Notes under the pieces: generated by a model
The model's input: the letters and a program-made list of their open reading frames with translations, nothing else
What the model was told of the DNA's origin: nothing
Databases searched by the model: none
Made by a program: the position numbers and the translations under genes
Source: Cryptomeria japonica
Lineage: Eukaryota; Streptophyta; Pinopsida; Cupressales; Cupressaceae
NCBI RefSeq assembly: GCF_030272615.1
Contig: NC_081413.1
Span: forward strand, 445,331,038 to 445,395,037
Length of the DNA stretch: 64,000 bases
Direction of reading: 5' to 3'
Shown here: positions 38,700-50,664 of the stretch, one piece after another
Layout: each line of letters opens with the position of its first letter
How positions within the stretch are numbered: the first letter of the stretch is position 1

Positions 38700-39420
38700 T
38701 AATTGTGCACTTTGCCCAAGATTCCTTAGAGGGCGTTTCGTTTAAATGAGCTGAACTGTGTTTAAATGTTTTTATTATTACTTAATTTGCCACCCATATT
38801 AGCCAATAGAATATACTTTGGCTTTTCCGCTGCCGAAAGCTAAAAAGAGTATTATAGTATAGAAATGCACGGCCTCACACTCCATTACTGAAAAACAGCT
38901 TAATCAGGACTCAAAATGCCCTCGTAAATCGCCGTAAAATTTTTTTTGAATTCAGAGGAAGACAAACGGCCTTGATCGGGACTCAACATCTTCTTTGCCG
39001 TTGAGAATATAGAGCTAGCGATTAATTTCAACGATGTCGGAATGTGGCCTATATTTAATTTCCGTGCGAATGAAAACGGACGAGCCAGATTAATTTCATC
39101 GTCTTACACATGGCTCCGAAATTTGACACCGTTGATCTTTCAATTGAAGACCTTTTTTCACATAGGTTGGTGATCTCTGGGATCTTTGACCGAGACTTGG
39201 AGATGTTTGTCAAAGTCTTCAAGTCAATCCATTAATTTATATGCGACGGACAAACGATGGCGCAGTTACCTAGGTAATCTGGCATCTTTAGTAATTTTAA
39301 AGACTTATTCTCATTCCATGTCAACAGCAGCCTTCTTTGTTTCTAGAATTAATAAGGACGTAGATCTCGCGTAAGAAAGGGCGGGGTGAATTTTTTAATA
39401 CAATAAAGATTAAAATTAAT
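38700..39420 (+). promoter_or_regulatory. CG-richer distal upstream region of ERF-B
   Basis: Contains many CG dinucleotides (for example CCGCTGCCG, ATCGCCGTAAAA, ATCGGGACTC, AACGGACGAGCC), unlike the AT-rich, CG-poor DNA on both sides. 39,178-39,240 aligns with the ERF-A upstream block. Likely distal promoter of the only intact ERF; no specific element is proven. Confidence 0.45.
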
Positions 39421-39424
39421 AATA

Positions 39425-39715
39425 AGGGTGGTCTATTCAGGATTTGGTCCAAATTCAAGCAAAAAGTTTGAGATGACTGCCAAAGTCTTATGAGTCGTGG
39501 TGGCCTGAATGAAAAGCAGTCATTCCGCGCTAGTCAAAAGGTACAGGTTGAATGTGGGGTAAATCAGATGTGATATAATGAGGCTGCAACAAGTGGAGAG
39601 AGCGTAAGTACTAAATGTCCATCATATAATGGCTCAACAAAATATGCATTGCAAATGACTTCTGCTCTGTCGTGTGGTGTCATGAAAAGCAGGCCATACA
39701 GAGAATCGGCTGCAT
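39425..39715 (+). promoter_or_regulatory. ERF-B core promoter and 5' leader with upstream ORFs
   Basis: Conserved with ERF-A and ERF-C. TATA-like TATAAT at 39,574-39,579. A W-box core (TTGACT on the minus strand) near 39,530 is shared with ERF-C. If transcription starts about 30 bases after the TATA, the leader holds two upstream ORFs. The first is 39,629-39,658 (MAQQNMHCK), its ATG in a strong context. The second begins at 39,682 and runs past the main start to 39,777. Confidence 0.55.
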
Positions 39716-40895
39716 ATGGCGGAAATCACAAAACCCATGTTGGTCGGGACAGAAATCTATGCTCAGCTTCATTCTGATGTACTTCCTCAAGGTGAATATA
39801 CCGTCTGAAACTTTTATTTAGTGCTGCACACAAAATGTTGTTTCTATTTTTCTAACTAGAAAATCATTTTTTAATAGGAGATGTTGTTTCTGAATTAGAT
39901 TGTGTTTGAGCTTTTTAATCAGTTTAGATCTAGCATGAAAGATCAATTTAGAGTTGTAAATGAATATGAGTTGACTGAGAAGTAGAGGGAATGATGTACT
40001 TATGCTTGTGGTTGTTTCATGGTGTCCAGAACAAAAGAGTATTGATAAAAGGCAGATGAGAAATCGTTCAGAAGAAGAGAGATTAAAGAGAAAAGTTTGG
40101 GAGCTCCCCGTAATTGTGGAAAGAAACTCCGATTTGCAGAAAGAGTGGAGAAAGAGTGAGTACAGAGGAGTAAGGAAAAGACCCAAGGGTAAATGGGCGG
40201 CGGAGATTCGTGATCCAAAGAAAGCAGCTCGAGTTTGGCTGGGAACATTCGCCACGGAAGAAGATGCAGCCAAAGCCTACGACGACGCCGCTTTAAAATT
40301 CAGAGGAGCAAAGGCCAAACTCAACTTCCCACTAAGAGCTTGCCTTGCTCAACATAGTAACGATAATAATAGCTCTGTTTCTCTGAACGCATTTGACAAA
40401 AATGTCATCTTCGCTAATACTGAGCTGCCGCAGGGCACAAATTCAATTCTAACAGATTCCCCATTCATACAGTTTGATAAAGATTATTTGCCATGCTTCC
40501 CTCAATTCTCTGAATTCTTTCACTACAATACCAAACTTGCATGTAATCGAAGGATTGATCTGCAGGCTGCTAACAGTTTTCTTCCCTGGGATGCAATTCA
40601 GGGCGATGCTCAATTTCGTCAGGAAGAACAAGACCAGTCGGGTGAATCCTCCATCCAAATCCAATCTATCTTAGATCAAGAGCAATGTATTGGGAGGCCT
40701 GTTTCAAATCTATCAATTTACTGTAGACATTCATATCAGCAACAAGAACAGATGGCTCTTAGCGAGAGTTTAGCTCAGCCTGTTAGCTGTTTTGGACAGC
40801 AAGAGTTGCAGAGTTATGGAGAAAGTGTTACTTTTGAGGCGTCTGGTATCCTAGATTCCTATGAAGCCCAGTCAAATCCTGTAATACATCTCTAA
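39716..40895 (+). CDS. ERF-B, AP2/ERF transcription factor (intact, two exons)
   Basis: DNA-binding regulator acting in the nucleus. Model: exon 1 39,716-39,791, intron 39,792-40,029 (CAAG/GTGAAT ... GTGTCCAG/AA), exon 2 40,030-40,895. The codon split by the intron becomes GAA and the frame stays open, giving 313 residues. Exon 1 ([17 protein letters not shown]) is kept in all three paralogues, which supports this start over the ATG at 40,002 inside the intron. The AP2 domain spans residues 70-126: [19 protein letters not shown], then [18 protein letters not shown] and AKLNFP. The A and D in WAAEIRD point to the ERF rather than the DREB subfamily. The usual RPW tryptophan is lysine. Basic KRK and RNR clusters precede the domain; the C-terminal half is Q/S-rich and acidic, as in activators. 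It may belong to ERF groups IX-X; I would not fix the group. Confidence 0.92.
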
Positions 40896-43180
40896 GATCA
40901 TTCTTTCTCCCCATCTATGGCTTGTGAACATCCTCCACATGAAGTATAAGGCGATAGTAATTAATCATTATTTATGATGAGGTAAAGAATCATGTTTATG
41001 AGGCAAGCTAAAATCGTCTTTATTGCTAGTTGCGTGTAAGATAGGTTGCTGAGAGGTTATTATACTGCCCTCCCATCTATAGAAACCAAATTATTAGCCA
41101 ACCCCACATAGCTAATAGAGCATAATATATGTTGAAATAAATTTGTTTCTTGCTGTAATTCTTTTATTAGCTGGCGCACTGGATGTGGCTACTTGTCATA
41201 AAAGATACTTAAACTAATAAGTCTGAAGAATAAAAATGTCTTAGAAAGATCATTATTTAGATTTAATTTGTACAGAGTCTTATATTCATCATTTATATCA
41301 TTCTTATGATTTTGTGTATTTATGCATTTGACTTATCTATTAAATTATCACATTTATCCATGCATTGATTTCTAGATAGCCAAAGTCTATTGTAATCTTA
41401 TCTATATTTTTATCATGTGTCAAGTCCACAATCATGAGGTCATTCTTACTATTGCAAATTTGACCTACCTAAATTTAAATTAAAATGATAAAAAATTATT
41501 GATTGGTCTTGTTTACCTTTCTTGCCCAAGGTCAACCCAGAAAAGGTTTACATAGATTGATATCATGTGCTAGTCTGTAATGAAATTTAGTGCACATTCT
41601 AAGCATAAAAAATATCATTGAAGAAAGCAATAATCTGATCATCCTAGAGTATTGAAGCATCTCTTGTACAAAAAAAAGTTAGATTTGGTGTATTAAATGA
41701 GTAACAAATTTGTACTTTAGAAATTTGCCTATTATCTTAGATCATGTTCCTATCAATAGGTTAACTGAAATAAAACTTAAATACAATAGAGAAAGTTCTA
41801 AACTCTAAAAACAACGAGCTCACCACTCAACCTAAGGACAAGCTGCTATAAAATTTCCCCTTAACACTAGCCAAATCACCTTCATAGAATAAACCTTAAT
41901 CCAAGCAGGGAGGGGAGACAACCAAAATAGCTAAAAATAGATCTATACAAGCCCAACCTAGAATACAACATTTTTTCATGTATACACTACCATGTCTATA
42001 TAAAATAAATAGACCATGATAGACCATGAACAAAAAACAATTTATCCTTGCTTCTTAATTGAAACTCTAGCCCTCTTTGACACCATCTCATATGTCTTCT
42101 CCACATCTCGTACCTAAAAGGAATAACCATCGGGATTTTGCACACCCAAGTAACAATGACAATGATCTATTCTTTGTCGAGCTATGGAAGTTAGATGTCT
42201 TTTGTTGTTCATGATTGAAGGATTACGAAATCCCTCATGATTAACAAGGAGAGAAAGAACCATGAACCTACTTTGAATAGCTTATATTGGCATTGGCCCA
42301 ATATTATTTGCAAACGCATATAAGGCCCTACCATTAGTCTCTTCATTGTTATCTTCAATTGCAACTTTGAAAGAATCATAGCTTGATAGATATTCTAATT
42401 TCCTTTGTAGATCATCTTTGTGAAATAAGCCTCCAATATATTTCTAATGCTTGGAGAAATCATATCTCCTCACCATCATCTCAAAAGCATAATTAGTAGT
42501 GAAATCTGCATGTATAAACTCATATACAATATGTGACATAGACCCAAAATCTTGACATAGATCAAAATAGTTTGAAACAAAAAGAGATTTTATTGCTATA
42601 TATAAAAGTGGATTTTTTGAAATGGAATAAATATTTTTGCAATGAGAAAGATATAATAATTGGAGAGCTATGCTAAACAAAAGAACACAATACACCATTT
42701 ATAGTAAAAAAAAAACAAGGTTAAAAATCAACACCAAGAAACCAATTAGTAGTAAATTATAATAGCTTAATTAAAAACCCATTATGAATACAATTCAGAC
42801 AAGGAGAGATCCTTCAAAGATTCAAATATAGTTCATTCTTTATAAATTCTAGGTGGTCCTCCAATGCTTCATTGTCTAATTCCATAAGTGTACCCTCCTA
42901 CTTTTTATGGCTCTTTGTTTTTGACTTGGGACATCCCTAGGATTCGGCATCTTTCTGTTCAACATGTTCTCTTTAAGCATTGATATGTTTGATATTGATT
43001 TTTCAATGGTGTTCATGTGTCTAGGGGATCACTTTCTTTGAATGGAATGAGTGTCCTAAATATGACAACATAATTTATTCTTGGGGTAGTTGCAATTTTT
43101 TTTACCACTCTACCCATGAGGAATGAATGTCTAGTGATAAATGTGGGTATTGAGTTATACTAAGGTGGCGGTAATTGTAT
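40896..43180. other. Downstream block of ERF-B, non-coding
   Basis: Aligns in pieces with 53,306-54,740 behind ERF-C: GAGGTTATTATACT; AATAGAGCATAATATATGTTG; CAAGTCCACAATCATGAGGTC; AATTCCATAAGTGT. A stretch near 41,780-42,560 has no counterpart in unit 3. It holds the presumed 3' UTR but no other gene. Confidence 0.7.
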
Positions 43181-45981
43181 TGTCGTAAATTGTAACCCTT
43201 TATAAATTCACACTCCTTTATGGGCCCTTGCTAGTGTGCTCTCTCTTAGATTTTTTCATGTCTATTTTTTGCCCTATCGCATCCAAATTATCATCATATT
43301 CTAATGAGGTGACTTGATCTTATATCTTGGGTTTAGATAGTCTACAACCATCTTTCTCTACTCCTTTTTTGTGTGAACTATAGTTCCTAGAACCATTGTC
43401 CTTGTGAACTAGACTACCCCACACCATACTCTTTGAAAGGGGCTCAAAATCAAACATGTATGAGTTTTAGGTCCCACCATTTGTGATCCAATCCTAATAT
43501 TTCAACAAGACCAATGGAAATTGGCCTAAATTAGTAAATACTTTGTTAACCCTATATGAAGAAATCATTTAAAATTCATTTTCATCTTAGTATTATCAAA
43601 ATCATTCCTATTGAGTGAGTGTCTTTAAATTTCAACATTATGGAGTCGCAAGCTACAACTAAAGGTAGGCATGAAACTTTTTACTCTATTGGTCTATGTC
43701 GAGAGAGATATATATAATGAGTAATGGAAAAATTTAGGTAATAGGGAATGCAACTATTATAAATAATTAAAGAACAATAGTTATGCCAATGTTCCCCACT
43801 TAATACATTGGTCCTACAAATGTAGCCCTAAAACCATAAGATTTACCTTACCCTAGGGACCACCCTTTAAGGCTTAAGCACCAAGAATTATTGATTACAT
43901 AATATGAATACATATTTTCTAGAATATCTTCTCCTAAAGAAGAAAATCCTACACCAAGAAGGGCTCCATCAAGTTGTCCCTTAAGCCTCATAAAGGTGTA
44001 GCTTCAAGTTGTGTTCTTGAGATCTTAGTACCAAGCACTTGAATAACAAAGTCTTAAATTATTTGACAACAATCCAAAGAGCTATGAAAAAGATCAATAA
44101 TTGTCTATAATAATTATTTTCATCATACAGCATGAACCATCCAATGCCAAAAAGAATGAACAATCTATCAATCTAAAACTTAGGAATTGATCAATGTACA
44201 TTCAATACAACTTCAAAAAATTTCATTTGGACATAAGTATAACAAGAACTTTTAATATATTATTTTCCAATAAGAATAATAGTATTAAAAATATCAATAG
44301 AAAAATTATGTAGAGGCGTAGAGAGAAAGTAATCATTAATTTTTTCCCACTAATGACTTATTTATTTGAATTTACTTATCTATTAGCCAGAAAACCTCTC
44401 TGACTAATACACTCTGTGTTGATTAGTAATATTATGATTTCTGGATCTCCTATTTATTTCTTCTCACAACAACACTTTCTTTGAAGTTGAGCAACAACAC
44501 CAAGATACCTTGCCCTTACATAATTGCCTACTTAGTAAAAACCTGCTCAACTTCTTCTACAATTTCCCCAGTCTTAGACTTTATCACTATTATAGATCTA
44601 TTGTAAAATAAGGATGAATAGATTTACATATACTATAATGCCTTGGTGAAATACAAAACCTTAAAAAATATACAAGATTTTATTCAGAAGGTGATATCTA
44701 CTCACCCATCACTATGCTTTGCATGTTTGTAATAAAATTCTTCAATTAAGTGAGTATTGCTATAGTATTGGGACGTGTGATGATTGCTATCACATGGAAA
44801 CTTATGATGGTCCAAAGATATTGATGATTCTATGTTTTGAGAGTAATAGCTCTTATTGGAGATTGATCTCAATTAAAAGAAAATGGGAGAGAGTCTCTCT
44901 ACTCTATCCCCTCTAATCTATAGGTGCCACTATCCATCACTCATTTATCACAACCTTCATACTATAAACCTAATAGAAATGTCCAAGAACAAAAATATAA
45001 TTACTCTGGTACCATATGAAGGTGCACACAAAACTTGTTACTTTCATAATTGGCAAAGAGAGGGATATATACGAAAAAAATTGAACAATGTAGGTAACAG
45101 GTAATGTAATTGTCACAAATAGTTCACACACAATAGTTACACCAAGAACAACAACATACAAGGAAGTGTGTTTTCATGATTGATCTTATGCTATTGCATT
45201 AATACTTTAAGGACTTACCTAAAGATAATTACATCACCTTCATGTCAAACATAAGGTAATATCATTTCAATTCAAGATTATAGTAATAATTTTTCCTCTA
45301 ACCTGTCGAGGGTAAGCTCTCTTTACTAACATCACAATTGTACTAGAGATGGAAATATCGACACAGGGTTTGACTTAGGAAATCCCCTATATAACATAAC
45401 ACTTCCCTTCTAGAAGTTTAGGTTACAAATCTAATAGGTGAAAGTTGCAAAATTGCACAAAGTAGATTGTGGTAGATATTTTTGACATTTAAACAGACAT
45501 AAACCCCTTCACTAATTTTATCAACTCCATGGTTTCAAACTTTTATATGAATTTATAGGAGAAAGATCTACAAATCCCTCTGATCTATAATTTAGGATCT
45601 TCGTTTAACTAAAGCATCTTTACAAATAGGTCACCTAGCTCCATAGTTTGGCCATTTTTGCGTCAGATTTATGTTATAGGTTCTTCTTGTCTCATGATTC
45701 TACATCTATACCTCTTTGTTTTATTCTAGTTATTTTTCTATCTATATATGGTAAATCTAATCAATTTTACACCATTTTACCTAGAGTTTGCATGATCTCA
45801 TCATAATCATATCAAATCATGTGTAAAAATTAAATACACAAAAAGAGGAAATAATTGAACACATAGCATCCAACTCTCATTTAGGCCTACAATTGGGTCT
45901 TTTTTTGGCTATTTTTTTCAATAAATGATATAGATTTGGATTTAGTTTATGTCTCTAGGTTAGGACTCAATTTTTGAGTAT
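43181..45981. repeat. Left LTR-like copy, enlarged by an internal insert
   Basis: 43,181-43,655 and 45,145-45,981 match the right copy. The 1.49 kb between has no counterpart there and is bordered by diverged direct repeats of about 130 bp (43,670-43,797 and 45,017-45,143, both with AATAGTTA near the end). Short frames in the insert show no motif. Confidence 0.5.
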
Positions 45982-46476
45982 TTCATCTTTTGAACTCGAT
46001 GTATCTTCTACTTGTATAACTTCTAATTTTTAATTTTACATCTAATTTTTAAATGAGATTTATAGATTTAGAAGCATTCATTTCTAACATTTGTTACTTG
46101 CAGTGGTTAATAAATCATATTATTATCATTTCATATTTCACTATAATTCTACAAATCATAAAATACAATTTGCATGCATTTCTTATGTCTTATGTGGTTC
46201 TTTCTTAGTTTCTTAAGTGTTTTGAATACTTTGTGTCATTAGATTACATCATTTAAAGACATTGGTTAAATAAACTCTTCATTTCTTATATTAGAAAACT
46301 AGAATTTTGAAAAAAAAAATCCTTTTGTCAACGCATATACTGAAGAAAGAAAGCTTATCCAACCATATTGGACCTCTTTTCACAAAATTTTCATGCATTT
46401 GATGAGGAATTTAGTATTGATGACTTTGATATGCTAGATAAAGCCCTTGATGAATTAATCTTAATTAATACACTCT

Positions 46477-46983
46477 ATGAATCATAAAACTTATCACACT
46501 CACGAGGACACTCTGATGTGGGAGGTTGATATAGATAACACTTACCTTAAGGCCACTTTACCTTCTATTCATGTTGATGCTCCCTCTTTTAGAGAAGAAG
46601 CCTTGATGATCCATACTTTCATCTGTCCTAAAGTTTCTCTTATTCATAAGGATATGTTGGAGATGGAAGATTATACCATTGATAGTTATCTCAATGATCT
46701 CTCTCTTGTAAATGAATCATTAAGGAATGATGATTATTCTTCTATCAAAAATGACCTCTTTTGTGAGAGTACATTGGTGGAAAAGGAACATGACTTAGAT
46801 ATTAGCAACCCAAATATTGAAAAATTGGTAGACATAGATGTCTATTCCTCTCCTAGAGAATACTTTTCCTATCAATACATTTCAATACAACATGATGTTA
46901 CTCATTTCCTTAATGAAATGTCGCCTAACATTATATTAACAATGGAGATGAAAACAATGGTGAAACTCATAAGAAAAAAGTAA
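46477..46983 (+). CDS. Hypothetical protein, probably retroelement-derived
   Basis: Open frame of 168 codons, rich in D, E, S and L (YTIDSYLNDLSLVNESLRND, FCESTLVEKEHDLDI). No signal peptide, membrane segment or known domain. It lies in the internal part of the probable LTR element. The sequence after it (47,000-47,950) keeps gene-like composition in broken frames, so it may be the best-preserved piece of a decayed gag-like or accessory gene. Base and codon use do not separate it clearly from its surroundings, and it could be a chance frame. Confidence 0.3.
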   Translation: MNHKTYHTHEDTLMWEVDIDNTYLKATLPSIHVDAPSFREEALMIHTFICPKVSLIHKDMLEMEDYTIDSYLNDLSLVNESLRNDDYSSIKNDLFCESTLVEKEHDLDISNPNIEKLVDIDVYSSPREYFSYQYISIQHDVTHFLNEMSPNIILTMEMKTMVKLIRKK

Positions 46984-48400
46984 TTATAGAGGTCTCCTTT
47001 ACCTCCCAAATGGACATGAATGATGATAATAAATATGTGTACCCTTCTTCAAGGATCAATCCTTATTCATAATTTGGTTCTTTAAAATATGCTTACACTA
47101 CAAATTTTAATGAGGTTTATGATGGAAGTTCTCCCCCATTGGATTTGCATACACATTACAATGTTAGTTTTGACATGATTTGTAAACAAGGATACAATGA
47201 ATATGATCTTGTATGTATGGAATGAGTAATGAAGGTCCCTATAAATATCACACCTCATTATTATAGAGAAGGCATATGATTCTCCACTTCTCATTTGTCT
47301 CCACATTTTCCTTCACATGATATAAGAATAGTGCCTAACAACTTTGCTTTATCTAGAGAAAACCAAATCTTGTTAAGAATCCTAATAAACCATTTGATCA
47401 CTCTTCCATATTTAAACACTATGAAACTTGACAAGGTGATCACATATAAAAAAAAATTTGTGCTTATCCTTGCATGTATTGTCATACTACCATTGATTAT
47501 AGAGCATTTAAGAGAGAAGATAAAAAATAGTAACATTCCTTTAACATGTGATATCCACCTTATTTATCCAATTTCTCATGTAATTAAATAGCATTTGTGG
47601 CTATTATGTTTCTCCTCACCATATGATGTTATTAGCTTACCTTTTGGGGATTTATTGTCATTCATCGTGGTATAATTTCATGTGCAATTATACTTGGGTA
47701 GCAACATAATAGCCTAATTATTATTGTCCCTATATTGAGGGAAAGAATAGCTTTTAGACATTTACAATTCATAAGGATCCAGTTTCCCTTAGTTGAGTTA
47801 TATCGTTTATAAAGATATCCTTTCTTCCATAGAATTTATTGTCCTTAATGAGGATTTTCACTTTGCTTGGAGGTGTGTGTCCTAGATTAGGACCTAGATT
47901 CCTTTCTTGAAAGTGTATATATTTTATAGGTGATCTCTTCTTGTTCTTGACAATGTGCAATTTAATCCATCAAGAATCCCCTCTCTTATACATTGAGAAG
48001 GTGTGCATTTTTTATCTCCTTCTCTATTTAGTGTTGAAGATGTCATATTTGTTTAAAGATATCATTCATTTATGACAATATCTATATCCTTAAGAAAATA
48101 TCTCTTCATCACCCTTTCGTAGATATGTATCCTGTAAAAGGATTCCATTACACTTGATGCAAGATATCTTTACAACTATCTCTTCCATGTGTAAATATTC
48201 ATGTCCTTTATAATGATATTCTTTTACCTTTTAATGCATGCATTATTCTTGAGGATATATCCTTTGTGTTAATGGTATGTATCATTGATGTGGATCTTTG
48301 TCTTCCTTAATATATTAACATGACAATATGTTGACATCTAAAGAGGGGCATATGAGGCCTCCTCATTTATTTTTGTATTCATTTTTGTAACCTCAAAGTG
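46984..48400 (+). other. Decayed internal sequence of the LTR element
   Basis: Frames interrupted every 20-100 codons; nothing recognised. At about 48,338 the purine-rich AAAGAGGGGCATATGAGGCC looks like a polypurine tract followed by an LTR start, which would put another, nested element here on the plus strand. Confidence 0.35.
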
Positions 48401-48789
48401 GTGGTGCTATGTTGCACAATTCTGTCTAAGCATGGTTGATAATCTATTTGTACTTACTTAAATGATATTTATCCTTTCAATCATCCAGTATAGAATTGAC
48501 TACTAGTCTGATCTCTTGAAGTAAATGATGATCTATGTACCACCTAGAATAATGTACCTTGCTATACCTATGTGCCATGCATATGAATTGCCTTGATCTT
48601 GTAGTGTAATCCTAATTTTTAGTTTGATGCCTTAGCAAAAAATCAGCGTGTCCTCAAAGCATTGATCAATTGACTTAGTGAGGCTTGCTATTCTGATTGC
48701 TGAGCATTGATCATCTAAGTTAACACAACTTGTTAGTCTAATTATCTTTGTTGGTTTCCTAGCATAGTGGATTTTTCTAGTGTAATCAT

Positions 48790-49040
48790 TTATTGCACTA
48801 CATGGATCACACAACATAATGTACCTTGTTTCCCTATAGAATTTGTTCCTTTTTCATAGATCACATAGCATAACATAACTTGCTAGCAAGTAGAATCCAT
48901 GATGCAAGCATGAATCATGCAACATAACACACCTTGATGTCCAATAAAATCTAATCCTTTTTAATGGATCACTTAGAATTACACAACTTGTTATCAAGTA
49001 GAATCCATGATGCAAGCATGAATCACCCAACATAACACTA
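48790..49040. repeat. Degenerate tandem repeat, about 100-bp units
   Basis: Two strong copies containing CAAGTAGAATCCATGATGCA and GCATGAATCA, with weaker related words (GGATCACACAACATAATG..., ATAGATCACATAGCATAAC) before them. It is non-coding. Confidence 0.75.
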
Positions 49041-49044
49041 TAGT

Positions 49045-50110
49045 AGTGAAAATATTAGGGCTTCCACCATCAAATGTATGAAATTCACTAATATTTTTCT
49101 GAGGAACCATTATGGTAGGGAAAGATAGGAATTAGATAGATTTAAACCTAAGAGGTCTGAGTCTTGATCTAATTCTAGGATCAGTTGTTAGATGATCCTC
49201 TTCTTTCCCTTAAGTTGAATTGAATTATTGAATTTGCTTAAATTAGGGTAAATGTGCTAGAAATTGATGTAAATTTGCATAAACAATAAGCAATAGTTGT
49301 CAGATCAAGCCAAAAACCCACATCTAAGGATTGTAAGAGGATTCGGACCTGTTCCCAAAATGAGCTCCTGATTTGTCGGGACTGGTGTGACGGTCACTTT
49401 TCTCCTCCAAGCATTTTTCACTCCAATGGGGATTGATTCGTCTCTGTAAATAAAGCTTATCCTAAAGATCGCAACTCTATAGATTTTTTTGCACACACTA
49501 GAGAAGGGAAATAGGTTGGGAATAGGGCTTTACCTTAGGTCAAACCCCAATTTTGGAATTAATCATGAAATAGAAATACAATATAATTGAATTGTATTAA
49601 TGGAAATGTTCTCCTTTTGAGGTAGATGTTGAGTGGCTAAGAACAAAAAAGACATACCTCCTTGTCATGTTTTGTTTGTCTCCAACTGGAATTAGGGTTT
49701 CATGAAGTCTTCAATAACATAGAACATGAATGTCAACTCCAATGCTTGAACCTTGACCTTATCTTTCCTCTAATTCTTGAAGGAAGACTAATTTCTTTCT
49801 TGTGTTAACTTGAGTTCTTGATTGCTTGAATTGATTGCTCAATACGATTTCTAGGTTTAATTGTATATCAAAATGAGAGGGGTAGACCTCCTTTTATACT
49901 TTCTCATCGAAAAACTATTTAATTTTCCAACATGAGCCAACACAAAGATGTAATTCTCGCTCATATCACATGACCATTAAGAGGCCCAAATTTGGGTCCT
50001 AATTGGGAGGACCAGGGTGCTGTGTGCTCTGGTCCTGAGGGGACCAAGACGCCACACCCTTTTCCTACCTAATCAGGTACCAAAATCAAGGGGTGGGATG
50101 ATGTGAACAG
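49045..50110 (-). repeat. Possible solo LTR inside the LTR element
   Basis: A block of distinct composition that has a TATA-like GTATAAAAGGAGG on the minus strand near 49,895 and is flanked by GTGAAAAT on both sides (about 49,046 and 50,109). Ends do not show the normal TG...CA, so the call is tentative. The segment 50,111-50,664 has no recognised feature. Confidence 0.3.
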
Positions 50111-50664
50111 TGAAAATAGTGATAAATATACATAGCAAGAGCATAATCAGGTCCTATTCAGGCCTTGGAGCGCAAATGCCAAGTTGAGGGCTCAAATATG
50201 GATAAAATTGTAAGAAAGTACAATTTAGGACATTGCAAACACAACTTGTTGGCTAGTGAAACTCATGGTTATTTCTCTTGGATCATTGTTTCTTGTCTTC
50301 TCAATTGCTTTATTCTCTTTCTCCTAAAATTTTGCATGCAATCTTTCAGTAACATTTGAAGAATGATATTAGTAAGTGATATATTTTGATTATTAAGTTC
50401 TCTTCAACTCTAGTTAGCTTAGACCCTTTGATTTTAGTACTAACCCCTTCTTTTCCTTTTTGTTTATTTTGATTTACCCTGTTTGCCAAAAAAAAATTGT
50501 GTGTGTCCTTCCTTGGATGTTGTTGTGTGTGTTAAGATCCCAAGCTTGGGGGTTTGCTTCCCTTAACTTGGTTACAAATTATCTCTTATTAGTCTTTCTC
50601 TCTGTTTCTCTCTCTGAGTGTGAGCATAAGTTCACAGTCCCGCTAATGTTGCGGATAAATATAG

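Noticed and set aside
40002-40895. Intronless ERF-B model starting at ATG 40,002
   Set aside because: That ATG is not kept in ERF-A, while exon 1 is kept in all three copies and the splice junction restores an open frame exactly.
44719-45104. Short plus-strand frames as genes
   Set aside because: Lie in an insert of a worn LTR-like repeat, no motif, no codon pattern beyond chance.
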